From Clostridium thermosuccinogenes (GTDB taxonomy: Bacteria > Bacillota > Clostridia > Acetivibrionales > DSM-5807): 64,000 bases of DNA. The translations under genes and the position numbers were made by a program. The stretch covers positions 3,435,665 through 3,499,664 of the forward strand of contig NZ_CP021850.1 of NCBI RefSeq assembly GCF_002896855.1. Reading direction: 5' to 3'. The notes below the pieces were generated by a model that made no database searches, was not told the origin of the DNA, and saw nothing but the letters and a program-made list of their open reading frames with translations. Below, piece by piece: positions 17,787 through 26,487 of this stretch (position 1 is the first letter of the stretch; each line of letters opens with the position of its first letter).

Positions 17787-18902
17787 TCACCTGTCGATTG
17801 ATGTTATTATTTCAACCAAAAATCTGGTGGCACTGGCCATATCCTTTATGGATATCTGCTCTTCAACACTATGCACCTTGTCCATTCCTACGCTTATGTT
17901 TACGGCCTTGATGCCCTTTTGGTTGACTATGTTCGTATCACTGCCTCCTCCGGTAGCCTCAAGGTTGAGACGGATACCGGCTTTTTGGGCTGCAGTTTCC
18001 AGAACCTTTATTATTTCATCTTCCTCATCGATATTAAATGCCGGATACGCATTCTCAGAAACAAACTCCACTTGCCCGCCGAATTTTGCCGCCGCTTTTT
18101 CAAAGCATTCCTTCATATGTCGGGTCTGAGCCTCCAGCTTGGCTTGATCGCGGCTCCGTGCCTCTGCTTTTATTTCCACCCTGTCGCAAATGATGTTCGT
18201 AGCCTGTCCGCCGCTGATAATTCCGATGTTTGCTGTGGTCTCTTCGTCTATCCTCCCCAGCTTCATGCCGGATATGGCTTCGGCAGCAATCTGTATGGCG
18301 CTGATGCCTTTTTCCGGGGATACCCCGGCATGGGATGCCTTTCCTTTCACAACCACATCTATTTTGTTCTGCGATGGAGCTTTTATGGCTGCAGTTCCTA
18401 TGGGACCGCCCTCATCCAGCACAATGCCGTATTTGGCATAGATCTTGTTATAATCAAGATGCTTTGCTCCCCACAGTCCTCCTTCTTCAGCCACTGTAAA
18501 AGCAATCTGAATGTCACCATGCTCCAAATTGTTTTCTTTAATTACCCTTATAGCTTCCAGAATGCACGCTATTCCTGCCACATCGTCTCCTCCCAGGACA
18601 GTTGTCCCATCGGTCTTTATTACGTCGCCGGAAACTACAGGTTTTTTACCCTTTCCAGGTACAACTGTATCCATGTGAGCCATCAAAAGCACTGCCGGAG
18701 CTTTTTTATTTCCTTTTACGGTACAAAGGAGGTTTCCGGCATTTCCTCCGATTTTAGAGCCTGCATCATCTTCATAAACAGAAAGACCCATAGCTTCAAG
18801 CTTCTGCCTTAGCGTATCCGCCATCTGTCTCTCCTGAAATGTCAGGCTGTCAATTCGGACTAACTCCATAAATTCCTGGGCAAGCCTTTCTTCCTTTACC
18901 AT
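17787..18902 (-). CDS. M20-family zinc peptidase, peptidase T-like
   Basis: A 371-residue cytoplasmic metallopeptidase, probably a tri- or dipeptidase. Zinc-site motifs appear in family order: MAHMDTVVPG (His76, Asp78), GGDDVAGIAC, AEEGGLWGA (catalytic and metal glutamates) and VLDEGGPIG. The dimerisation (lid) domain starts at about KGKASHAGVSPEKGISA, and the final ligand region is EQISIKDMASATRFL. The length fits the PepT-like (PepT2) branch. GGAGGG precedes the ATG. Confidence 0.93.
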   Translation of the reverse strand: MVKEERLAQEFMELVRIDSLTFQERQMADTLRQKLEAMGLSVYEDDAGSKIGGNAGNLLCTVKGNKKAPAVLLMAHMDTVVPGKGKKPVVSGDVIKTDGTTVLGGDDVAGIACILEAIRVIKENNLEHGDIQIAFTVAEEGGLWGAKHLDYNKIYAKYGIVLDEGGPIGTAAIKAPSQNKIDVVVKGKASHAGVSPEKGISAIQIAAEAISGMKLGRIDEETTANIGIISGGQATNIICDRVEIKAEARSRDQAKLEAQTRHMKECFEKAAAKFGGQVEFVSENAYPAFNIDEEDEIIKVLETAAQKAGIRLNLEATGGGSDTNIVNQKGIKAVNISVGMDKVHSVEEQISIKDMASATRFLVEIITSIDR

Positions 18903-19000
18903 ATGCCAATCCCTCCATCATTAAGTTTATATTATCTGTTAAGGTCTTCAAACACCTGAGAATTCCAATTATGCCGCTGAGCTTTGCAGTATCCGTTTTA

Positions 19001-19495
19001 TTACCACTCATACTTTGTCAGATGGCCTTTTCCCTGCAAATTTTCAAAGCCATGCTGCCTCATCACTTCATATGCCACCACTGCAACCGAGTTGGAAAGG
19101 TTCAGTGAACGTATGCCTTCCCTCATGGGAATTCTTATGCAATACTCCCTGTTCTCCTTAAGGAGCTCTTCCGGAAGTCCGGCCGTCTCCTTCCCAAATA
19201 CCAGAAAGCAATTCTGAGGGTATTTAATATCCGCATAAGTATTCGGAGCTTTCGTAGTTGCGTAATAGAACACGCCTTCAGGATGCTTTTCTTTTACTTC
19301 GGCAAAGCTGTCATAATAATGTATATTCACTTCGTTCCAATAATCCAATCCTGCCCGTTTCAAATATCTGTCCTCTACTGAAAAGCCCAATGGTCTTACC
19401 AGGTGAAGCCCTGCGCCAATGGCAGCGCATGTTCTGGCAATGTTCCCGGTGTTTTGAGGTATTTCCGGCTCCACCAGCACGATTTCCAATGCCAA
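19001..19495 (-). CDS. trmL: tRNA (cytidine/uridine-2'-O-)-methyltransferase
   Basis: A small SPOUT methyltransferase, 164 residues, that 2'-O-methylates the wobble position 34 of tRNA-Leu isoacceptors. It has VEPEIPQNTGNIARTCAA at the N-terminus, LVFGKETAGLP for the motif 2 strand, and the knot with IPMREGIRSLNLSNSVAVVAYE. It needs no extra RNA-binding domain, which separates it from TrmH. It is downstream of cheX across a long intergenic gap. Confidence 0.95.
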   Translation of the reverse strand: MALEIVLVEPEIPQNTGNIARTCAAIGAGLHLVRPLGFSVEDRYLKRAGLDYWNEVNIHYYDSFAEVKEKHPEGVFYYATTKAPNTYADIKYPQNCFLVFGKETAGLPEELLKENREYCIRIPMREGIRSLNLSNSVAVVAYEVMRQHGFENLQGKGHLTKYEW

Positions 19496-20189
19496 TTCTG
19501 CTTCTCTCCTTTTTGCTGTGATTTATCTTATCAAAATATATACCCTTCCTAAAATTTCCGCAAGTTCAAATCCGTTTAGCTTCAAAAGTTCAATGTCATC
19601 GTGTATGCTTTTCCCCGTTCCTCACGGCATGTATAAGGCAGAAGCTGTTTCTTCCAAATTTCATGGCCATACCCATCCTAACCCCTTATGGAGTATATAT
19701 ATATTACAGCCTATGATTGAAATTTGCTTTTTAGCATTGTTGGGCTTGAAAATGAAGCAATCAATATATTCACTCCGCCTTACATCCGTATCATTATCCT
19801 GTTTGCACCAATTTATTCTATACCTCTTAAGGTGATTTCCATCTTCGTGCCTTGGGCATTGTGTCCGGTCATAACTAAAAAGTCATAGCAATGGAATCAT
19901 TCTCAACGACTTTTTATGAAATGAACCGGTATACCGCAGGAAGTGATCCTTTAGACAGTGATAAGATAAAATTCCCGCAAACAGGAAACAACCTCCCATT
20001 AACATCGTCGCTAAGAGGTTGTTTTAGAAATCTAATTTTATAACGCGCATAAATCCGTAAACAGCAATGACATCGGATTTATACGCACAGCAATAACAGG
20101 ATATTTACTTTATTCAGAACTCCCTTACTACCTTTTTACATTATGATTAATCATACAGACATTTTTGTGGTTTTAAGCCAATATTGCGC
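19496..20189. other. Long intergenic region
   Basis: About 690 bp between trmL and cheX without a convincing gene. It contains a long-loop inverted repeat AACAACCTC/GAGGTTGTT (19986-20025) and the shorter AAAAAGTC/GACTTTTT (about 19878-19915). Either could terminate transcription; neither has a long T tract on the minus strand. Confidence 0.45.
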
Positions 20190-20654
20190 TTAGTTTTCTA
20201 CAGTGATATCTATCTCTACCGTACTTCCTTCTCCCAGCACAAGAGGAACACAGATTGTCTGTATTTTGTTGGAGGATACCTGCATATTTTCTCCCATAAG
20301 GAAGGAGGGTGGTGTTATCTCGATGCCTATTCCCTTATTATACAGTATAGTAGCGGCATTTCCCAATATCATGTTAGTAAGCTCTGATATGGCGCTTTTA
20401 GCCATTTCATCCAGCTGCTCTACAGGCATGCCTCCCATCATGTACGAAGCTATCTTGGTTGCAGTATTCACTGCCATGGAGAACATAACCTGGCCTCTCA
20501 TCTTTCCGGTCAGACCTACTATTACCATGATATTTCCGCTGTAATAAGGAGAATTCTTCAAATAAATTTTCCCCAGGGTTGCTTCTATCCCGGTCATCTG
20601 CTTCAATATTGACTTGCTGGCTTCTATAAAGGGATTTATGTACTCTACGTTCAA
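20190..20654 (-). CDS. cheX: CheX-type chemotaxis phosphatase
   Basis: A 154-residue CheC/CheX/FliY-superfamily protein that dephosphorylates CheY-P. Its single active-site helix SAISELTNMILGNAATIL has the conserved glutamate and asparagine spacing of the family. The membrane-proximal GLTGKMRGQVMFSM strand pair is also typical. The start is a TTG preceded by AGGCGG. No other chemotaxis gene is adjacent, although motAB lies 16 kb away, so it may belong to a scattered chemotaxis or signalling network. Confidence 0.88.
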   Translation of the reverse strand: MNVEYINPFIEASKSILKQMTGIEATLGKIYLKNSPYYSGNIMVIVGLTGKMRGQVMFSMAVNTATKIASYMMGGMPVEQLDEMAKSAISELTNMILGNAATILYNKGIGIEITPPSFLMGENMQVSSNKIQTICVPLVLGEGSTVEIDITVEN

Positions 20655-20847
20655 TAGTTTTTCCGCCTTTCTGCAAACTTTGTAAATTTAGTTAGATGAT
20701 ACGCTACTTAGTATGCTTCTAAAATATTAACCATGAAAATCGATACAGTAATTATTCTACACAAATCGTCAAAATCCTTTTTTACACACAAATTTTCTGA
20801 TATAAAAATGATTGTTCCTATTAAGCTTTTCAAATCAATTTATTTCA

Positions 20848-21204
20848 TCATCTTTTAGCTTTGGGAGTAAAAACTATAGAAATCAAATATCCAAAGAACA
20901 CAGCAGCAGTAATCCCGGCCGCGGCAGACTTTACTCCACCAGTAAAGGCACCAAGAAGACCATACTGATCCACATCCCTGAAGGTCCCCTTCACCAGATT
21001 GTATCCGAAGCCCGTCAAAGGCACAGTCGCTCCCGCGCCGCCCACTTCCACTATTTTCTGGTATACTCCCAGGGCTGTAAGTATGACACCGGAAGTAACG
21101 AATAAAACCAATATCTTGGCAGAAGTCAGCTTGGTTTTGTCTATAAGTATCTGTCCTGCCGCGCATATCACACCGCCTACAATAAATGCGTTTATATATG
21201 ACAA
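20848..21204 (-). CDS. spoVAE: Stage V sporulation protein AE
   Basis: A 118-residue polytopic membrane protein of the SpoVA complex, which moves calcium-dipicolinate into the forespore and out during germination. Four hydrophobic segments are visible. The motif GAGATVPLTGFGYNLVKG is the signature shared by SpoVAC and SpoVAE. I favour the TTG at 21204 because GGAGG is 7 nt upstream; the ATG at 21210 abuts that site. Third SpoVA gene after spoVAC and spoVAD. Confidence 0.93.
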   Translation of the reverse strand: MSYINAFIVGGVICAAGQILIDKTKLTSAKILVLFVTSGVILTALGVYQKIVEVGGAGATVPLTGFGYNLVKGTFRDVDQYGLLGAFTGGVKSAAAGITAAVFFGYLISIVFTPKAKR

Positions 21205-21392
21205 ATCCATCCCTCCCTACAAAAACTTTAGGCCAAGCTAAGACGGCTCATTGCCGCTTTTATCCGGATTTCAACTGCCTTCTCCTCCAGCAGCAGGCAT
21301 CTTTTTTTCAGCATAATTTTTCTACGCAACCGCTCATGCTTTCAAAGCGCAACCAATACTGAAAATGACATTCGAAATTTCATGTCAACAGT

Positions 21393-22412
21393 TCAGCTTA
21401 AAGTTCTGCTCACCGCTACCGCATGGGCTATGCCGGGAATAGACTCTCCCTGCTGGCTGCTGGCCGGACTGAGCAGCGCACCGGTTGCAACAAATAAAAC
21501 CTTGTTGAGATTCCCTTTTTTCATTTCCTGGTATATATAACCGCTGAATACCGATGCGGAACACCCGCAACCGCTTCCACCCGCGTGCACGTCCTGCTTC
21601 CTCCGGTCAAATATCATGATTCCGCAGTCATTATATACACCGCCCATATAATATCCTTCACGCTTCAGAAGGTCTTCACATATGCTTTTGCCTACTGCTC
21701 CCAAATCTCCTGTAACAATGAGATCATACCTCTCAGGGGCATATCCCGTATCCTGAAAATGGGCATAAATCGTATCAGCAGCCGCCGGCGCCATGGCCGC
21801 CCCCATGTTATTTGCATCTTTTATGCCCATATCAACTATCTTGCCGGTAGTCACATGGGTTATATACGGCCCTGACCCCTCACTGGAAAGCAATGCTCCT
21901 CCGGAAGCAGTGACAGTCCACTGGGAGGTAGGGGTACGCTGCGTGCCCAGCTCCAGAGGAAATCTGAATTGCCTTTCCGCCGAGCAAAAATGGCTTGAGG
22001 TAATAGCCACAACATTGTCAGCAAACCCTCCGTCAATCAACATGGCACCGAGGCTCAAAGACTCAGCCATGGTAGAGCATGCTCCAAACACGCCGAAGAA
22101 AGGAATCTCCGATTCCCTCAAGCCGAAGGTGGATGCTATGCATTGATTAAGCAAATCCCCTGCTATTATATAATTAATCTCCGATGGAGCCTTTCCTGCT
22201 TTATTCAAAATCCTCCCGAAAGTTTCCCTCACCAGTTTGCTTTCTGCTCTTTCCCAGCTCTTTTCCCCCCACATTTCATCATCGATAATAGCGTCGAAGT
22301 AAAGCCTTAAGGGGCCTTCTCCCTCTTTTGGCCCTGCAATAACTGCCGTCGAAACTATACTGGGAGGATTCTGCAGCTTTATTGTCTGCTTTCCTAGCCT
22401 CTTTCCAGCCAT
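21393..22412 (-). CDS. spoVAD: Stage V sporulation protein AD
   Basis: A 339-residue thiolase-fold protein that binds dipicolinic acid on the outer face of the spore inner membrane. Family marks are the KLQNPPSIVSTAVIAGPKEGEGPL start, FFGVFGACSTMAESL (the thiolase-like cysteine), FCSAERQFRFPLE and GGSGCGCSASVFSGY. The ATG at 22412 follows AAGGATG; five more codons are open upstream. It sits 46 bp downstream of spoVAC. Confidence 0.97.
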   Translation of the reverse strand: MAGKRLGKQTIKLQNPPSIVSTAVIAGPKEGEGPLRLYFDAIIDDEMWGEKSWERAESKLVRETFGRILNKAGKAPSEINYIIAGDLLNQCIASTFGLRESEIPFFGVFGACSTMAESLSLGAMLIDGGFADNVVAITSSHFCSAERQFRFPLELGTQRTPTSQWTVTASGGALLSSEGSGPYITHVTTGKIVDMGIKDANNMGAAMAPAAADTIYAHFQDTGYAPERYDLIVTGDLGAVGKSICEDLLKREGYYMGGVYNDCGIMIFDRRKQDVHAGGSGCGCSASVFSGYIYQEMKKGNLNKVLFVATGALLSPASSQQGESIPGIAHAVAVSRTLS

Positions 22413-22458
22413 AAAATCATCCTTCACATCAAACAGATTTCTTATTCGTCCGGCATAC

Positions 22459-22905
22459 TCAAAATCTCAGAAGGTAGTAAAAGATGCCTGAGATTACTGC
22501 CGCCGAGATGCCATATACCAGTACAGGTCCGGCAATGGCAAACATCCTGGACCCAACTCCCATTATATAACCTTCACTTTTAAACTCCATGGCAGGTGAA
22601 ACTATGGAGTTGGCGAAACCCGTAATGGGCACGATAGAACCGGCTCCCGCATATTTGCCCAGCTCATCGTAAACATTAAGTCCTGTGAGCAATGCTCCCA
22701 GAAAAATGAGAATAAGGGATGTCAGGTTGGAAGCAACTTCCTTATTAAGGCCCCTTGCTGTAAGCAGGTTATTGATGAACTGACCTACAGTGCATATTAG
22801 CCCGCCTACCAGAAAGGCCCTCAATGTGTTTCTCAATGTTTTGGATTTGGGAGATACTTTTTCAACATACTGCTGGTATTCCTGTTTAGTAAAAGCTTTT
22901 TGCAT
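22459..22905 (-). CDS. spoVAC: Stage V sporulation protein AC
   Basis: A 148-residue membrane protein that acts as the mechanosensitive core of the SpoVA dipicolinate channel. It has a cytoplasmic lead (KEYQQYVEK-like) followed by four to five hydrophobic helices. The family motif GAGSIVPITGFANSIVSPAMEFKSEG is present. The ATG at 22905 follows AGGAGGGGCAGG closely; the frame is open 19 codons further up. It is preceded by a small membrane-peptide gene and a sigma-G-like promoter. Confidence 0.96.
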   Translation of the reverse strand: MQKAFTKQEYQQYVEKVSPKSKTLRNTLRAFLVGGLICTVGQFINNLLTARGLNKEVASNLTSLILIFLGALLTGLNVYDELGKYAGAGSIVPITGFANSIVSPAMEFKSEGYIMGVGSRMFAIAGPVLVYGISAAVISGIFYYLLRF

Positions 22906-23104
22906 CCTGCCCCTCCTGCTTAACCCGATATGCTCCAATAAAATCCATTCCTTGTCCTGCACGCTGGCGTCCGTGGCATACCCTTTTGAGATTAAATGGA
23001 CTTGCCATCAATACCTTTCATTTCCGAACGCCATTGATGCCTGTCATCATTAGCTGATACCGATGCCTTTAACCGGTACTTGTTTGCGAACATGTCCGGT
23101 CAAT

Positions 23105-23257
23105 CTAGCCACACAAGCAATCCTTCAGCACAAAAACGCCTCTCATCGGGATACTTCTATCATTCCTGCTTAGTATTACAACCCATATGATCGCTGCCAG
23201 CACCAATATTGCGAGTATCAAAAAAAGCATCCTGTATTTTTGAAGAACCGCAATCAT
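23105..23257 (-). CDS. Small single-pass membrane peptide, first gene of the spoVA transcript (candidate)
   Basis: A 50-codon frame with a strong AGGAAGGA site 7 nt before its ATG. The translation begins MIAVLQKYRML, runs through one hydrophobic helix (about residues 10-29, ILAILVLAAIIWVVIL) and ends in a short basic and cysteine-containing tail (DCLCG). It lies about 50 bp downstream of a forespore-type promoter and 200 bp upstream of spoVAC, on the same strand. I do not recognise a family. The placement suggests a forespore membrane component expressed with the SpoVA proteins, but this is inference. Confidence 0.65.
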   Translation of the reverse strand: MIAVLQKYRMLFLILAILVLAAIIWVVILSRNDRSIPMRGVFVLKDCLCG

Positions 23258-23304
23258 ATAAAATCCTTCCTTTCCTGTCCCGACATAAAACTATCCGATG
23301 CTTT

Positions 23305-23334
23305 TAGTATTCGACCAATAGAATCGCAATATAC
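23305..23334 (-). promoter_or_regulatory. Sigma-G/sigma-F-type promoter of the spoVA operon
   Basis: On the minus strand GTATA (-35) and AATACTA (-10) are separated by 18 nt, close to the forespore consensus (GHATA / CATNNTA) with one mismatch in the -10. The -10 lies about 48 bp upstream of the small membrane-peptide gene. The sigF terminator lies upstream, so spoVA needs its own promoter. Confidence 0.6.
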
Positions 23335-23546
23335 TCCCAAAATAATCTCTCAGCCGATCTGCGTCGCAAAAACGCCGCCACCGCCGCAGTTAATATTTTC
23401 TTTGCAGCAGAGATTAACAATATTTACTGATATCAGACAGCATTTATTTTCACAGCGAAATATATGGATTTCCAGCCGATCCTGGCATGATAAAAGCACC
23501 GTCAAGACCATGCGTATTCTTTGATTGAGCGGAATTCTAAACATGC

Positions 23547-23583
23547 AAAACAGCCTGCATTTTCAAACCCGAAATGCAGGCTG
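23547..23583 (-). terminator. Terminator after sigF
   Basis: CAGCCTGCATTT pairs with AAATGCAGGCTG around a short loop and is followed on the minus strand by TTTTGC. It begins 38 bp past the sigF stop and separates the spoIIA operon from spoVA. Confidence 0.88.
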
Positions 23584-23620
23584 CTCACCAATAAGATTTT
23601 CATTTTCGTTTAGGTGCCAC

Positions 23621-24391
23621 CTAATTCGAATTTATTTTTTTTCTTATATCCGCAAGGATTTTTTTCTCAATCCGCGAAACCTGAACCTGGGATATCCCCA
23701 GCATTTTTGCTATCTGGAATTGGGTCTTTTCCTTGAAATATCTCAGTATTATTATTTGCTTTTCTCGGGGAGAAAGCTTCTCCAGTATTTGTCTTACGGC
23801 AATTTTATCAATCAAGTCTACTTCACTTCTGTTATCGGCGTCCAACCGGTCAATAAGCAGTATAGGGGAACTGTCCCCTTCTCCGACGGTGCTGTACAAA
23901 GATTCCGGGGTACACCCTGCCTCAATTGCCATCACTATATCTTCAGGAGTAATGGACAAGCGCTCTGCTACCTCATTGATAGTAGGCTCCCTTCCGAGCT
24001 CCTTGCTCATGATCTCTTTTGTAATCCTCACTTTGTTGGATGTCTCCTTAAGAGACCTGCTCACCTTTATGATTCCGTCGTCTCTTATAAACCTCTTTAT
24101 CTCACCGATTATCATAGGAACTGCATAAGTGGAAAATTTCACATCAAAGCTGCTGTCAAATTTATTGATAGCTTTGATAAGGCCAATACAACCTATCTGA
24201 AACAGGTCGTCCGTCTCATAGCCCCTGTTCTGAAACCTTCTTACTATGCTCCATACCAATCCTATGTTGGCTTCTACCAGCTTGGACCGGGCATTCTTAT
24301 CACCAAGCTTTGCCTTATTTATCAGCTCAAGTACGCTGCCTTCCGTATTTTCACCCATCTTCCCCGCGAACCTTTCATCACAAATATACAT
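23621..24391 (-). CDS. sigF: RNA polymerase sporulation sigma factor SigF
   Basis: The first compartment-specific sigma factor, active in the forespore. The protein has up to 256 residues: region 2 with NIGLVWSIVRRFQNRGYETDDLFQIGCIGLIKAINKFD, region 3 with RTISKVSRSLKET-like sequence, and region 4 with SPREKQIIILRYFKEKTQFQIAKMLGISQVQVSRIEK. It follows spoIIAB by 3 bp, the normal spoIIAA-spoIIAB-sigF order. The start may be the ATG at 24391 or the one 11 codons later, which has GGGGAAG close by. Held inactive by SpoIIAB until SpoIIAA is dephosphorylated. Confidence 0.97.
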   Translation of the reverse strand: MYICDERFAGKMGENTEGSVLELINKAKLGDKNARSKLVEANIGLVWSIVRRFQNRGYETDDLFQIGCIGLIKAINKFDSSFDVKFSTYAVPMIIGEIKRFIRDDGIIKVSRSLKETSNKVRITKEIMSKELGREPTINEVAERLSITPEDIVMAIEAGCTPESLYSTVGEGDSSPILLIDRLDADNRSEVDLIDKIAVRQILEKLSPREKQIIILRYFKEKTQFQIAKMLGISQVQVSRIEKKILADIRKKINSN

Positions 24392-24394
24392 CCA

Positions 24395-24838
24395 TTAATT
24401 TTGCTTTCCCTTTAAAGACTTGAAGCTCTTGCACATTTTGACCAAAGTGCCAACACCCGGTTCCGATTTGACTTCAACGCTGTCCATAAAGGTTTCCATT
24501 ACGGTGAATCCCATGCCCGATCTTTCCAGCTCAGGCTTGGAAGTATAAAGAGGCTGCCTTGCCAATTCGATATTATCAATTCCCTTTCCTTTATCTTCAA
24601 CGATTATTTCCACCGAATCCTCATATAATCTGCACTCCATCTTCACATAACCTATTGTATCTTCATATCCATGTATTATCGCATTAGTCACAGCTTCCGA
24701 AACAGCGGTCTTTACATCCGCAAGCTCTTCCATGGTAGGGTCCAGCTGTGACACAAATGCTGCCGCCACAACCCTTGCAAAAGACTCATTATTCGATTTG
24801 CTAAGGAACTCTATCTTCATCTCATTTATCGGTTGCAT
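24395..24838 (-). CDS. spoIIAB: Anti-sigma F factor / serine kinase SpoIIAB
   Basis: A 147-residue GHKL-type kinase that binds SigF and phosphorylates SpoIIAA. Visible boxes are the N box [14 protein letters not shown], the G1 box [10 protein letters not shown] and the G2 region [25 protein letters not shown] stands about 10 nt before the ATG, right at the end of spoIIAA. Confidence 0.97.
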   Translation of the reverse strand: MQPINEMKIEFLSKSNNESFARVVAAAFVSQLDPTMEELADVKTAVSEAVTNAIIHGYEDTIGYVKMECRLYEDSVEIIVEDKGKGIDNIELARQPLYTSKPELERSGMGFTVMETFMDSVEVKSEPGVGTLVKMCKSFKSLKGKQN

Positions 24839-24852
24839 TTAAATTTCCCCCT

Positions 24853-25188
24853 CTACATACTGCTTACCGCATCATCCACGGTATTAAATAAAGGTATAAT
24901 TTTCGGTATCCCTGCCATCTCCAGTATCTTCTTTATCTGGGCGTTGGGATTTACTATGGCAGCCTTTCCCTTTAGCTTTGATATGTTTTTGTATCTGCCT
25001 ACTATCACTCCGATGCCGGAGCTGTCCATAAACCCAACCTTCGAAAAATCAAACACTATGTTTTTCGTCGTTGATTTTATCATCTGCGCATCTATCTTAT
25101 CCCTTATATATTCAGCAGAATGGTGGTCAAGCTCTCCAATTATCCCGATTACCAATGTCGAACCTCTATTAGTAAATTTGACTTGCAA
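24853..25188 (-). CDS. spoIIAA: Anti-sigma F factor antagonist SpoIIAA
   Basis: A 111-residue STAS-domain protein whose serine, in FMDSSGIGVIVGRYK, is phosphorylated by SpoIIAB and dephosphorylated by SpoIIE. The start is read as a TTG at 25188 because GGAGGAGGAGG lies 7 nt upstream. That gives the usual MQVKF-type N-terminus, whereas the longer open frame would translate the ribosome binding site itself. First gene of the spoIIA operon. Confidence 0.95.
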   Translation of the reverse strand: MQVKFTNRGSTLVIGIIGELDHHSAEYIRDKIDAQMIKSTTKNIVFDFSKVGFMDSSGIGVIVGRYKNISKLKGKAAIVNPNAQIKKILEMAGIPKIIPLFNTVDDAVSSM

Positions 25189-25268
25189 GAAAAATCCTCC
25201 TCCTCCGTGCAGTAACCGTTGGTACAATATACTTTTTGACTGAAAATTACAAACCGGTCCACGTTATA

Positions 25269-25297
25269 TAATTCTTCATATGAGTTGATTTACCTTC
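25269..25297 (-). promoter_or_regulatory. Sigma-H-type promoter of the spoIIA operon
   Basis: On the minus strand GAAGGTAAA (-35, one mismatch to RNAGGAWWW) is followed after 11 nt by GAAGAATTA (-10, full match to RNNGAATWW). It lies about 80 bp upstream of the spoIIAA start. The spoIIA operon is a known sigma-H/Spo0A target in Bacillus. Confidence 0.65.
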
Positions 25298-25351
25298 CGT
25301 GAAATATGTAATTTTTTGCCAATTATTAAAAAGATTTCGCTATGAAATGAC

Positions 25352-25376
25352 AAAAAGCCGTAATATACGGCCTTTT
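25352..25376 (-). terminator. Terminator of the whiA transcript
   Basis: GCCGTA and TACGGC form a 6-bp stem with a 3-nt loop, flanked on the minus strand by an AAAA/TTTTT pair of tracts. It is about 100 bp beyond the whiA stop. A second small hairpin (GCTGTCC/GGACAGC) lies nearer the stop at about 25429-25451. Confidence 0.7.
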
Positions 25377-25472
25377 AATGAAAAATATGAAAGAAGAGAG
25401 CAACTCGTACCGAAAGAATCACACCCTGCTGTCCAATTCTCCCCGGACAGCTTATAATTCACACCAACCTTT

Positions 25473-26438
25473 TTAGCTTTCGGTGAGCCTTTCTCTTAAA
25501 TTGTCGGCAATTTCGTCCAGTTTTCTCAACCTGTGATTGACGCCGGATTTGCCTAAAGGAGGATTCAGCATTTCTCCCAGTTCCTTGAGGCTTGCATCGG
25601 TATAATCCAAGCGTAGCTCAGCAATCTCCCGAAGTCCTGGCGGAAGCTTTTCCAAGCCCCCATGATCCCTGATGAACTTGATGTTTTCCACCTGGCGGAA
25701 GGAAGCATTTACTGTTTTTTCAAGGTTTGCAGTTTCACAATTGACGATACGGTTGACATTGTTGCGCATTTCTTTTATGATCCGCACATTTTCCAGGTCC
25801 ATCAACGCGGAATGAGCCCCGATGATATTCAGAAAATCCACTATGTTTTCCCCTTCCTTCAGGTAAATAACATAGGATTCCTTTCTCTTTATCACCTTTG
25901 CATTCAATCCGAAGCTGTTAATAAGCTTGCTGGTTTCCACAGCTAGAGCTTTGGAGTGGCTTGTAATCTCCAGATGGTATGTCTTTTCCGGATCGGTTAC
26001 CGAACCTCCGGCCAGAAAAGCTCCCCTTAAAAAAGATCTTCTGCAGCATTGGCTTTTGAATGCTCTCTTCCAGTCCAAAGAGCTGTTGATCTTCTCGGCT
26101 CCTTTCTCGTCTACAGTCAGCATGCCTATTTTTTTTAGTATATGCTCAGCTCCCATGGAGGAAGTAATTATCAAAATGTAAGATGTATGCCTTTTTAGCC
26201 GGTTGCTTTTTCTGGCTATCACTTCGGGATATATATTAAAATACTTTTTGATATAGGTAAAAATCCTCCGGGCAAAGGCAGCATTTTCCGTCACTATCTT
26301 AATATTGGCTTCACCTTCACCCAAAAGCCTGACCGTGCCGCTTACCCTTACTACAGCCGCCAGCTCTGCCAGCAGGCAGCAATCCTTTTCCAGTTCTATT
26401 CTGCAAAGTTCGTTTTTCACATTTGACGAGAACGACAA
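25473..26438 (-). CDS. whiA: DNA-binding protein WhiA
   Basis: A 321-residue protein with a LAGLIDADG-like N-terminal part ([23 protein letters not shown]) and a C-terminal sigma-region-4-like helix-turn-helix ([33 protein letters not shown]). It links cell division and chromosome segregation in Gram-positives. The start is taken as TTG at 26438, 6 nt after TTGGAGGTG, giving the usual [11 protein letters not shown] start. The more upstream TTG lies within that ribosome binding site. Last gene of the rapZ-yvcK-whiA set. Confidence 0.95.
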   Translation of the reverse strand: MSFSSNVKNELCRIELEKDCCLLAELAAVVRVSGTVRLLGEGEANIKIVTENAAFARRIFTYIKKYFNIYPEVIARKSNRLKRHTSYILIITSSMGAEHILKKIGMLTVDEKGAEKINSSLDWKRAFKSQCCRRSFLRGAFLAGGSVTDPEKTYHLEITSHSKALAVETSKLINSFGLNAKVIKRKESYVIYLKEGENIVDFLNIIGAHSALMDLENVRIIKEMRNNVNRIVNCETANLEKTVNASFRQVENIKFIRDHGGLEKLPPGLREIAELRLDYTDASLKELGEMLNPPLGKSGVNHRLRKLDEIADNLRERLTES

Positions 26439-26487
26439 CGCCTGCACCTCCAACCAAACAACCGCCCCACCGATGCCTTGCCGCGGT

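Noticed and set aside
17871-18812. 313-codon plus-strand frame antisense to the M20 peptidase
   Set aside because: No ribosome binding site or domain, while the opposite strand has all catalytic motifs of the peptidase.
19518-19835. 105-codon plus-strand frame in the trmL-cheX gap
   Set aside because: No ribosome binding site and unconvincing composition. I treat the interval as intergenic.
22963-23104. Second possible small gene between the membrane peptide and spoVAC
   Set aside because: A 34-codon frame exists on the minus strand but has no ribosome binding site and no hydrophobic or conserved feature.
23525-24415. 296-codon plus-strand frame antisense to sigF
   Set aside because: Directly opposite sigF and across its terminator, with no family resemblance.
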